A DNA stretch of 64,000 bases from Polynucleobacter sp. UB-Tiil-W10. Its GTDB lineage: Bacteria; Pseudomonadota; Gammaproteobacteria; Burkholderiales; Burkholderiaceae. Each line of letters begins with the position of its first letter. The first letter of the stretch is position 1. Below the pieces are notes generated by a model. It saw nothing but the letters and a program-made list of their open reading frames with translations. It did not search any database and was not told the DNA's origin. Made by a program: the position numbers and the translations under genes. Location: NCBI RefSeq assembly GCF_018881605.1, contig NZ_JACVPZ010000001.1, positions 1,488,001 through 1,552,000 of the forward strand, read 5' to 3'. Shown here piece by piece: positions 51,868-59,910 of the stretch.

Positions 51868-53523
51868 ATGACAGCATTGGCATTAGCCCGTTCGTGGCGC
51901 CCCAAAACCTTCTCTGAATTAGTCGGCCAAGACCATGTGGTTAAGGCCTTAACGCATGCTTTGGATCAGGGTCGCCTGCACCATGCATGGCTCTTTACCG
52001 GTACTCGCGGGGTGGGTAAGACCACGATTGCCCGGATTATGGCTAAAGCCCTTAATTGCACGGGATCTGATGGTTCTGGCAAGATGACTTCAGAGCCTTG
52101 CGGAAAATGCCCGGCCTGTATGGAAATCGATGCTGGTCGTTTTGTTGACTATATAGAGATGGATGCAGCCAGTAACCGTGGTGTTGACGATATTGCTGCT
52201 CTCCTAGAAAAAGCAGCTTACGCACCCAGTAATGGCCGTTACAAGGTTTACATGATTGACGAGGTGCATATGCTCACCAATCATGCCTTTAATGCCATGC
52301 TCAAAACTTTGGAAGAACCTCCAGAGCACGTCAAATTTATTCTGGCTACTACTGATCCACAAAAGATCCCGGTAACCATTTTGTCGCGTTGTTTGCAGTT
52401 CAACCTCAAGCAAATGCCAGTACCGCTGATTGTGGAGCACTTAGAAAAAGTGCTCGCAGCAGAAAAAGTGGAATACGAAGTGAATGCTTTGCGTGTTCTT
52501 GCCAAGGCAGCCCAAGGTTCCATGCGCGATGCCTTGTCGTTAACCGATCAAGCCATTGCCTACGCCGCTGGCAAAGTTTCTGAAGAATCTGTACGTGGCA
52601 TGCTTGGCACATTGGATGACGCCTATCTCATTCGTATTTTGGATTGCTTGATCGCTAAAGACGGTGCAAGCCTGCTTGCAGTGGCAAATGAGATGGGTGA
52701 GCGCAGTATGTCTTTCTCATTGGCATTGCAAGACCTCTCCAGTTTGTTGCAAAAAATTGCAGCAGCACAAGTTGTTCCAGAATCCGTTTTAGAAGATTGG
52801 CCAGAAGCAGGTGAGATTCGTCGCTTGGCTGGTCAACTGACAAAAGAAGAAGCGCAACTCTTTTATCAAATTACGATTACAAGCCGCCCAGACTTATCAC
52901 TAGCTCCTGATGAGCAAACTGGCTTTGCCATGACGCTATTGCGTATGTTGGCATTTCGCCCCGGAAGCAATTCTTCTTCAGCACCATCGGCCCCACCAGT
53001 AAATACTGCTCGTCCAGCACCTTCAATTCAATCAGCTGCGCCAGCAGCTAGAGCATCTGCACCAGCGCCTGCAGCTAAAGCGGTAGCTCCAACACCAGTA
53101 CCCTCGGCATCTGCCCCAGCTACCGCAGCCAGCTCAGCCGAGCGTCCCGACTGGCATAGTTTGATGCGTCAGTTGCCCGTTAAGGGGATGGTGCAGCAGT
53201 TGGCGTTTCAGACAGAGTTGCAAGATTGGAATGATTCTGCCGCCGGAGTGCGTGTGACTATCGTTACGCCAATGCCACAGTTAGCTTCTGATGCTACGGT
53301 TGGTCGTTTGGCTGACGTACTCACTGCTCACTTTGGTAAGCCAGTAAAGATCGTGATTGAGAAGGGTGAAGTTGAGGGCAAGACCGTTGCCAAAGTGGAT
53401 GCTCAGATTCATCAAGAGAAAAGAATGAACGCAGAACAAATGATTGCTGCAGATCCATTTATTCAGCAATTGGAAAAAGAGTTTGGCGCTAAAGTGGTTG
53501 GTGGCTCAGTGAAGCCACTCTAA
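51868..53523 (+). CDS. dnaX: DNA polymerase III subunits gamma and tau
   Basis: The 551-residue clamp-loader ATPase. Walker A is TGTRGVGKTTIA; the Zn-module cysteines are in EPCGKCPACMEI and an upstream NCTG; Walker B is MIDEVHMLTNHAFNA; sensor 1 is ATTDPQKIPVTILSRC. A Pro/Ala/Ser-rich linker of about 60 residues near position 370-430 separates the tau-specific C-terminal domain. I see no A6-type slippery site that would make a separate gamma. It heads dnaX-ybaB-recR. Confidence 0.96.
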   Translation: MTALALARSWRPKTFSELVGQDHVVKALTHALDQGRLHHAWLFTGTRGVGKTTIARIMAKALNCTGSDGSGKMTSEPCGKCPACMEIDAGRFVDYIEMDAASNRGVDDIAALLEKAAYAPSNGRYKVYMIDEVHMLTNHAFNAMLKTLEEPPEHVKFILATTDPQKIPVTILSRCLQFNLKQMPVPLIVEHLEKVLAAEKVEYEVNALRVLAKAAQGSMRDALSLTDQAIAYAAGKVSEESVRGMLGTLDDAYLIRILDCLIAKDGASLLAVANEMGERSMSFSLALQDLSSLLQKIAAAQVVPESVLEDWPEAGEIRRLAGQLTKEEAQLFYQITITSRPDLSLAPDEQTGFAMTLLRMLAFRPGSNSSSAPSAPPVNTARPAPSIQSAAPAARASAPAPAAKAVAPTPVPSASAPATAASSAERPDWHSLMRQLPVKGMVQQLAFQTELQDWNDSAAGVRVTIVTPMPQLASDATVGRLADVLTAHFGKPVKIVIEKGEVEGKTVAKVDAQIHQEKRMNAEQMIAADPFIQQLEKEFGAKVVGGSVKPL

Positions 53524-53589
53524 ATACAGAATTCAAAGAAACTGAATTTAATTTTCACTCTATAAATAAGTCATTAAGGAAAAGAAGCG

Positions 53590-53913
53590 ATGATGAAAGG
53601 TGGACTTGCTGGCCTCATGAAACAGGCTCAGCAGATGCAAGAGAAGATGAAAGTAGCGCAAGAGCAATTGACTGCGCTGGAAGTGACTGGCCAAGCAGCC
53701 GGTGGCTTGGTTAAGGTAACCATCTCTGGTAAGTACGAACTCAAGCGTGTGCAGATCGATCCAGGCGCCATGGATGACCGTGAGATGTTGGAAGACTTGA
53801 TCGTTACAGCCTACACAGAAGCCTTCAAGCAAGTAGAAGCAGCTAGTGCGCAGATGATGTCAGGCGCTACTGCTGGCATGCCTATGCCTCCAGGCTTTAA
53901 GCTGCCTTTCTAA
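53590..53913 (+). CDS. ybaB: YbaB/EbfC nucleoid-associated protein
   Basis: A 107-residue DNA-binding dimer. It has a long first helix ([19 protein letters not shown]), the [22 protein letters not shown] strand set, and [14 protein letters not shown]. It is conserved between dnaX and recR in many bacteria. The ATG is at 53590 or 53593. Confidence 0.95.
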   Translation: MMKGGLAGLMKQAQQMQEKMKVAQEQLTALEVTGQAAGGLVKVTISGKYELKRVQIDPGAMDDREMLEDLIVTAYTEAFKQVEAASAQMMSGATAGMPMPPGFKLPF

Positions 53914-53946
53914 TTAATTTTGATTATTTACGAATTGTTTAATTAG

Positions 53947-54561
53947 ATGGCGCGCATAGAAGCACCTCAAGACGCACTTGGTCGTTTGATCGAGGCATTG
54001 CGTGTATTGCCGGGAGTGGGCCCGAAGTCTGCTCAACGGATGGCGTTCTACCTCCTACAGCATGATCGCAATGGCGCGGCAGTGCTCGCTCAATCATTGG
54101 GTGAGGCAGTAGAAACGGTTGGTCACTGCGCACGTTGCAATACTTTTTCAGAAACACAGATTTGTAGCACCTGCTCTGATGGCCGTCGTGATCCATCGCT
54201 GCTGTGCATAGTGGAAACTCCTGCTGACCAAGTCATGGTGGAGCAGACACTCAGCTTCAAAGGCAATTACTTTGTATTAATGGGGCGCCTCTCGCCACTC
54301 GATGGCATGGGCCCAAATGAAATTGGCTTTGATCGATTGCTTAGTCGCATTGAAACTCCCGATACCGGTGTGCCAATTCGTGAAGTGGTACTAGCAACGA
54401 ATTTCACGAGCGAAGGTGAGGCAACTGCCCATTACATTGGTGAAGTACTAAAAGCCAAAGGCATCAAGGTCACTCGCATTGCTCGTGGTATCCCAGTAGG
54501 TGGGGAGCTTGAATATGTAGATGCCGGCACCTTAGCTAGAGCATTAATGGACCGTCGATAG
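53947..54561 (+). CDS. recR: Recombination protein RecR
   Basis: A 204-residue RecR, which acts with RecO/RecF at gapped DNA. The helix-hairpin-helix is [17 protein letters not shown]; the zinc finger is [16 protein letters not shown]; the Toprim domain starts [17 protein letters not shown]. It ends with the [11 protein letters not shown] segment. It is the third gene of the dnaX operon and ends 17 bases before the convergent toxin gene. Confidence 0.95.
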   Translation: MARIEAPQDALGRLIEALRVLPGVGPKSAQRMAFYLLQHDRNGAAVLAQSLGEAVETVGHCARCNTFSETQICSTCSDGRRDPSLLCIVETPADQVMVEQTLSFKGNYFVLMGRLSPLDGMGPNEIGFDRLLSRIETPDTGVPIREVVLATNFTSEGEATAHYIGEVLKAKGIKVTRIARGIPVGGELEYVDAGTLARALMDRR

Positions 54562-54578
54562 TGAATTGCTCGCCGAAC

Positions 54579-54860
54579 TTATAGTCCTAATTGACTGTGA
54601 GACCCCAGGCGCACTAGTTGCAAAGTGCTGTCATCAGGCTTTCGGTAAATCAGAATAAGATCTGGTTTTAAGTGACAGTCTCGATGATCTTGCCAATCAC
54701 CTTTTAATGCGTGATCGTAATAATTAAATGGCAATACTTTATTTGTTGTCAGAAGACCAATAAGTAACTGAAGATCAGTTGCTAATGTTTCCTTGTGTAT
54801 TCCTTTAAATTCTCTTTTGTAATCGCGTTTAAATTTTTTAGTGTATTCAATCGTCCGCAT
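54579..54860 (-). CDS. YafQ-type toxin of a toxin-antitoxin pair
   Basis: A 93-residue RelE/YafQ-family mRNA endoribonuclease toxin. It has the YTKKFKRDYKREFKG start typical of YafQ, HALKGDWQDHRDCHLKPDLI with the catalytic His residues, and a final LVRLGSHSQL. It overlaps its antitoxin by 14 bases. It converges on recR. Confidence 0.9.
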   Translation of the reverse strand: MRTIEYTKKFKRDYKREFKGIHKETLATDLQLLIGLLTTNKVLPFNYYDHALKGDWQDHRDCHLKPDLILIYRKPDDSTLQLVRLGSHSQLGL

Positions 54861-55110
54861 TCAAATCAGCCATTAGGTCATCAACAGAGGTAAAGGTTTT
54901 CAGTTTTCCTTTCCTCGCTTCTTTCATGGCCTCAATGGTTTCTTTGTTTGGAATCAGTGGCTCAAAAGGCAATGCCTTTTCTCTGGCTACTCTAGTCATC
55001 AAAATGCGAAAGGCATCGGAAGGGGTCAGTCCCATAGCAGCTAAGACGGCAGTAGCCTCTTCCTTGATATTTCCATCAATCCTTGCTCGCACAACAGCAT
55101 TAGCAGCCAT
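54847..55110 (-). CDS. DinJ/RelB-type antitoxin
   Basis: An 87-residue antitoxin with a ribbon-helix-helix N-terminus (VVRARIDGNIKEEATAVLAA and on to GLTPSDAFRILMTRVA, the DinJ pattern) and a C-terminal toxin-binding tail (TFTSVDDLMADLN). It autoregulates the operon, as expected from the palindrome at 55124. ATG at 55110 with AAAGGA upstream. Confidence 0.9.
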   Translation of the reverse strand: MAANAVVRARIDGNIKEEATAVLAAMGLTPSDAFRILMTRVAREKALPFEPLIPNKETIEAMKEARKGKLKTFTSVDDLMADLNADD

Positions 55111-55123
55111 GATTTATCCTTTC

Positions 55124-55150
55124 ATATTGAGCTACATTGTAGCTCAATAT
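55124..55150. promoter_or_regulatory. Perfect palindrome upstream of the antitoxin gene
   Basis: Arms of 13 bases (ATATTGAGCTACA and TGTAGCTCAATAT) surround a single central T. It begins 14 bases before the antitoxin start and is the probable operator bound by the antitoxin dimer. Confidence 0.85.
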
Positions 55151-55457
55151 CAGCTGTTAATCTAGTAAAGAGCACCAAAGACCATGACCCTACAGCGTAA
55201 AGAATTATTTAAAAATGCAGTTTGACATTCGAGACATTGATTACGGAATCTGTTGTAGTTCAAGGCCTAGGAATGACGTCTGGATGTAGTTGGTTGTCAT
55301 TCTCTAGACATAAACACTAGGTAAATTGCCTCTTTTTGGGGATAATTTGGGCTGCACCACCCTTGAGCTTCAATCTCAGGCTGTGTTTGCCTAGTTTTCT
55401 TCATCGGCATGTTGCTATTGCATTGCACTGCACTGGCTTCCTCATTAGAAATTGTGA
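55151..55457. other. Gap of about 300 bases before the porin gene
   Basis: There is no convincing ORF, RNA or terminator here. A short repeated GCATTGCACTGCACTGG tract lies near 55417-55435. The porin promoter is probably in this stretch. Confidence 0.5.
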
Positions 55458-56873
55458 ATGACCCGCAAGATTTATCTATTCCTCCTGTTGAGCATTATTT
55501 GCACATTTTTCGGGGCAACTGCGTTCGCGCAGAAGGCGGGATCAGGCTCGGACCAAATCGCAAGTTTTGCTGAGGCAATTCATGGTTTGCCAACTGAAGG
55601 TGAACTCTTGGGTTTGCCAGTGAACGTGCATGGTCAAACGACTTATATCAATCAGCGTTACAACAACTTTACCTCTAGCTATTCTGGTCAGAACAGTATG
55701 TCTGCCCTCAAGTCGATGAGCTATACCTGGTCAGGCACTTTATTCTTTGGTGCACGTTTAGCGCCAAATACGGATATTTATTTCAATCCAGAAGTGGTTT
55801 CTGGTATGCCATTTTCTGGACTCACTGGTCTTGGTGGTTTTACCAATGGTGAAGCAACTAAAGCAAATGGCCCAATAGCTAAGTTTTATTCAGCACGTGC
55901 TTTTTTACGTCAGACTATTAATCAAGAGGGCGATGAGGTCGTTCTTGAAAACGAAGCCAATCAAATTACTCAAACTGTAAGTAGTAATCGCGTAGTAGTA
56001 ACTGCCGGTCAGTTTTCTACTTTAGATATCTTTGACGATAGTCGTTACGCTAAAGATCCTCGTGTGCAGTTTATGAACTGGGGCAATATGACCTATCTGG
56101 CTTATGACTACGCTGCTGATGCACGTGGCTACAGCACTGGCTTAGCGGGTGAGTGGTATCTCGACAATTGGGTGCTGAGGGCCTCCCGTATGCTTGCTCC
56201 AAAAAATCCTAACGGCCGTGACTTGAACTGGCAAATTTTTAATACCTATGGTGATCAATTTGAAGTAGAACGTCAGCATCAAATTGCAGACTTGCCTGGT
56301 AAGGTTAGCGTTTTAGCTTATCGCAACAAAATGATCTTGGCGCGTTTTAGCGATGCAACAAATTATGTAGTAGCTAATAATGCACAAGGCACGCAAGCTA
56401 TTAATAATGTACGCACTAACTACCAATACAAAACTGGTATTGGTATTAATGGCGAACAAGCATTAACTAAAGATCTTGGCATCTATGGGCGCGCATTTAC
56501 ATCCGATGGCCATACAGAGACCATGTCTTTTACTGAGGCAGATAATTCTGTATCGGTAGGTATGGGTCTGAATGGCACAAGTTGGAGTCGTCCAAAAGAC
56601 AGTATCGGTATTTCTATGATGCAAAACGGTTTATCCAGCTACAGAAGAAATTACTTACAAGCTGGTGGTGTGTCTTACTTCATTGGTGACTATGCCGGTC
56701 CAGGCCAGGCAATTTCTTATCGTCCAGAGCGTATCGGGGAGGTGTATTACAACGCCACCGTGATTAAGAATGTCCTAGCGGGTTTGAACTTTCAGCACAT
56801 CAATAACCCCGCCTACAACTCCGCTCGCGGGCCGGTAAATATCCTGTCTTTTAGGATTCATGCCGAGTTTTAA
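55458..56873 (+). CDS. OprB-like carbohydrate porin
   Basis: A 471-residue outer-membrane porin with a signal (FLLLSIICTFFGATAFAQ) and an OprB-type barrel. Typical features are LGLPVNVHGQTTYINQRYNNF near the mature N-terminus, LFFGARLAPNTDIYFNPEVV, RVVVTAGQFSTLDIFDDSRY, and GWYRP-like SYRPERIGEVYYN near the end. It finishes with RIHAEF. OprB porins pass sugars and similar solutes. It lies upstream of the efflux operon and is probably transcribed on its own. Confidence 0.85.
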   Translation: MTRKIYLFLLLSIICTFFGATAFAQKAGSGSDQIASFAEAIHGLPTEGELLGLPVNVHGQTTYINQRYNNFTSSYSGQNSMSALKSMSYTWSGTLFFGARLAPNTDIYFNPEVVSGMPFSGLTGLGGFTNGEATKANGPIAKFYSARAFLRQTINQEGDEVVLENEANQITQTVSSNRVVVTAGQFSTLDIFDDSRYAKDPRVQFMNWGNMTYLAYDYAADARGYSTGLAGEWYLDNWVLRASRMLAPKNPNGRDLNWQIFNTYGDQFEVERQHQIADLPGKVSVLAYRNKMILARFSDATNYVVANNAQGTQAINNVRTNYQYKTGIGINGEQALTKDLGIYGRAFTSDGHTETMSFTEADNSVSVGMGLNGTSWSRPKDSIGISMMQNGLSSYRRNYLQAGGVSYFIGDYAGPGQAISYRPERIGEVYYNATVIKNVLAGLNFQHINNPAYNSARGPVNILSFRIHAEF

Positions 56874-57069
56874 GAGATTTACTGAGTGTAGACACAATAC
56901 AGACATAATTATTATCTTTAGAATCATAGACTTAGGAATGATGAATAATTCGACTTTTGGCTTTTGTCCCCTATAATCCTTAAAACCCCCTGAAATGGTT
57001 ATTGATTCAATCGAAATCTGCATCTGGGGCTATAAAAACAGCATTTATATGATTTAGAGGCAGCCGCAT

Positions 57070-58620
57070 TTGTTGATTCTTGGCAAAACCAAAACTAGCG
57101 TAGTTAAACCGCTCAAAAGCATGACTCCATTTGCAATGGCTGCTTTTGTAGTTTGCGCCTCCACTTTTTCGGTTTCAGTGCTTGCACAAACACCTACGGA
57201 GAATGCTCCAGCAAGCGTGACCGTTCAGTCAGGTGACACTTCTTTGGCCGCGCCGCCATCTATTGGTGCGCAACTTGGTGCGCAAGATCCTAAAGTCGAC
57301 TCAAGCTCTAAAGCTGCCGAGCTATTTGCTCCTGTAACCAAAGCCAATACTCCGAAGATTTATACCAAACCTGTTTCTTCAGGGCCAACGGAGATGGATT
57401 TACGTCAGCTGTGGAGTGAGCTCAAGATTAATAACCCGCAACTCTCTTCATTGCGTGAGTCTTACTTATCTGCCAAGGCAACTGTTCCACAAATTAATGC
57501 ACCCGCTAATCCTCAGGTTGGGTTGGTGTGGTCAGGTATGCCAGTAAATTCTCCTTTAGCTTTGGGTGGAGCAAATGCCCCATCTCAGCAATACCCTGGT
57601 GGCATCAGTAGCAATAACGCCATATCAATAGCGCAACCTTTTCAGTTCCCGGGCAAGAAGAGCCTGGCAGCAGATATTGCCGACACCAATGCAGAGGCCC
57701 TGTTAGCCAGTTCTGAATCTACTTACCTACAGCTTGGCGCACAGCTCTCTACCTTGTACTACAGCGCACTGGCTGCGCAAAAGCAATTGCAAGTTCTTAA
57801 AGAGTCCGTTGTTCGTCTCGAGATGATTAAGAATGTGGCTAAGGCGCGTTATTCCAATAATGCTGCAGCCTACGTAGAGTTTTTAAATGCTCAAGTAGCG
57901 CAAAGTGCAGCACAGGCAGATCAATTTAATGTTGAGCGCCAGCTCAATGTTGCTTTGAATAACATCAATACTTTGGTCGGGCGCCACTCTCGTGACAAGC
58001 TGGTACTACGCGGTGATGTACGTCGCGCGATGAGTAGCGTACCCACCTTAATCGAGCTTGAAGACTACGCAGAATCTAGTCATCCCGCCTTAAAGAGTTC
58101 TGCGCTGCAATTAGACGCAGCACGTAAGGGTGTGGATCTGGCGAAGAAAGCTTACTTGCCAGACTTTCAGGTTATTGGTTCTTCATATACACCACGTGGA
58201 CCATTTTCTGCAAACAATGGCGCGCTGTTTTATCAATTTGAATTAGATCTCATCATTCCTTTGTATTTCTTTACCAAGGAAAAGTATGGAGTGGAGCAGG
58301 CGCAGCGTAATCAAGCTGCTGCTGAGGCTGGCAATATATCGAATCGTCAGCAAATTGTGCTGGCCGTAAACACTGCTTATGCCGCTTATGAGCAGGCTAA
58401 GAACCAAACCCAGTTTCTGAAAGATCGCCAAGTACCCCAGGCTGATGCTGCCTATAAGGTTGGCCTCACCCAGTACTCTAATAATGGTCAAGGCTTTAAT
58501 GATTTGTTGACGGCGCAAACGCAATTACGTAACTTGGAGGTGCAATTGGCTTTGGCCGAAGCAAACCTTCTGCAAGCTCAGGCGGTGTTGTTAGTCACTG
58601 CCGGAAAAGAACCTTTTTAA
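57070..58620 (+). CDS. TolC-family outer-membrane efflux protein (CzcC-like)
   Basis: A 516-residue outer-membrane channel of an RND efflux system. The TTG start at 57070 gives a long n-region before the signal (FVVCASTFSVSVLAQ). An ATG at 57121 would give a more standard signal. A Pro/Ala-rich stretch of about 75 residues follows, then the two OEP repeats, each with long helices (for example FLNAQVAQSAAQADQFNVER and YAAYEQAKNQTQFLKDRQV). It is first in the operon with an adaptor and permease. Confidence 0.88.
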   Translation: MLILGKTKTSVVKPLKSMTPFAMAAFVVCASTFSVSVLAQTPTENAPASVTVQSGDTSLAAPPSIGAQLGAQDPKVDSSSKAAELFAPVTKANTPKIYTKPVSSGPTEMDLRQLWSELKINNPQLSSLRESYLSAKATVPQINAPANPQVGLVWSGMPVNSPLALGGANAPSQQYPGGISSNNAISIAQPFQFPGKKSLAADIADTNAEALLASSESTYLQLGAQLSTLYYSALAAQKQLQVLKESVVRLEMIKNVAKARYSNNAAAYVEFLNAQVAQSAAQADQFNVERQLNVALNNINTLVGRHSRDKLVLRGDVRRAMSSVPTLIELEDYAESSHPALKSSALQLDAARKGVDLAKKAYLPDFQVIGSSYTPRGPFSANNGALFYQFELDLIIPLYFFTKEKYGVEQAQRNQAAAEAGNISNRQQIVLAVNTAYAAYEQAKNQTQFLKDRQVPQADAAYKVGLTQYSNNGQGFNDLLTAQTQLRNLEVQLALAEANLLQAQAVLLVTAGKEPF

Positions 58621-58629
58621 GGAGATGTT

Positions 58630-59910
58630 TTGAAGGACAAACTCATTCATCTTTATCAGCGTCTTAAGGCGGGGTTTCAACCCGTCCTGAAAGAGTTTCA
58701 AAAGATCAAAGCCAAATTAGATGCTCGAGTTGCATCTAACACGAATAAGATTCATCGCTCTTATTGGAATCTTCCAGTTGAGACGCGCATGCGTATTCGC
58801 TGGGTGCTGATCTGCGTTTCTTTGTTGATGTTTGGTATTGTCATTGGCTTGTTTGTGAATGTGAATCGTCCAGTCAAGCTTGATAAAACGGCCAAGACCT
58901 TATCCATTGAAAACACAGGGGCAATGGAGCTAAAACTTCCTGGCGTTGATCTCAATCCCAATATCTATGTCTTCCAAGACGCCGCCAGAGTAAAGGTGCC
59001 CATAGAGTTAAATGTTCCTGGCCGCTTGGCATTTAATGCTGAAAAATCTAAAGTACTTTCTGCAAGAGCGCCAGGAAGGGTCGAGCGTATCTATGCTTTT
59101 GATGGCGCACCAGTCGAGGCGGGTTCGCCCGTGGTTGAGCTCTATAGCCCTGAGTTCCTCTCAGCCCAGCAAGAGTATTTGCTCTCTTCGAAAACGGCTA
59201 AAGTGCTTGAAGCTAATAAGACGATGAGTGATTTACTTGGGGATGCGCAAATTACCCAGCAGGCTGCGGCCAATCGAATGCGCAATTTAGGTGCGAGCGA
59301 TGGCGACATTAAATCTTTGGAGAAGAGCGGAAAAACCCAATATAACCTGGTGATGCGCTCACCCTTACAGGGTGTGGTTGTGAAGCGCTCCATTGATCCA
59401 GGGTCCATTGTGAATGCTGGAGATGTTTTGGTGACCTTGGCTAACCCTAAAGAGCTTTGGTTTTTGGGTAATGTGTACGAGCAAGATATTCGTAAGATTC
59501 AAAAAGGGCAGACTATGGTACTGCGTTCAGAGTCTTACCCTAATAAAGAGTTTGTAGCTACCGCGAATTTCATTGCCCCAACGATTGATCCAGAAACTCA
59601 CGCCTTACTCATTCGTTGCGATGTCGAAAATCCTGATGGACTCTTGCGTCCCGATATGTATGTCAGTGCACGACTGATTACAGGAGAAGCAGAAGCTGTC
59701 GTGGTTCCTCAATCGGCAATTGTGCGTGTACGTGAGATGCGATACGTCATTATTAAAACGGGTAAAGATACCTTCCGTCGCTTTGCCGTCAAAGGTTATG
59801 ACATGGATGGCAAGCGCTATGCCGTTACTGAGGGTTTAGAGCCTGGAATGTTGGTCTTAACTGATGGCGCGGTTCTGTTGAATGACCGCTTTGCCAAGCA
59901 GGAGGAATAA
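58630..59910 (+). CDS. RND efflux periplasmic adaptor (CzcB/CusB-like)
   Basis: A 426-residue membrane-fusion protein that links permease and TolC partner. Start TTG at 58630, nine bases after the tolC stop, with AAGGAGA. An unusual cytoplasmic N-terminus of about 55 residues, rich in Lys and Gln, precedes a single membrane helix (WVLICVSLLMFGIVIGLFV). Then come a barrel-sandwich/lipoyl segment (VLSARAPGRVERIYAFDGA) and a beta-barrel with ITGEAEAVVVPQSAI. No His/Met-rich metal-binding tail is seen. Confidence 0.88.
   Translation: MKDKLIHLYQRLKAGFQPVLKEFQKIKAKLDARVASNTNKIHRSYWNLPVETRMRIRWVLICVSLLMFGIVIGLFVNVNRPVKLDKTAKTLSIENTGAMELKLPGVDLNPNIYVFQDAARVKVPIELNVPGRLAFNAEKSKVLSARAPGRVERIYAFDGAPVEAGSPVVELYSPEFLSAQQEYLLSSKTAKVLEANKTMSDLLGDAQITQQAAANRMRNLGASDGDIKSLEKSGKTQYNLVMRSPLQGVVVKRSIDPGSIVNAGDVLVTLANPKELWFLGNVYEQDIRKIQKGQTMVLRSESYPNKEFVATANFIAPTIDPETHALLIRCDVENPDGLLRPDMYVSARLITGEAEAVVVPQSAIVRVREMRYVIIKTGKDTFRRFAVKGYDMDGKRYAVTEGLEPGMLVLTDGAVLLNDRFAKQEE

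Noticed and set aside
52950..53140. Repeated GCxCCAGC-like pattern in dnaX, considered as a DNA repeat
   Set aside because: It is the codon pattern of the Ala/Pro-rich tau linker and not a separate element.
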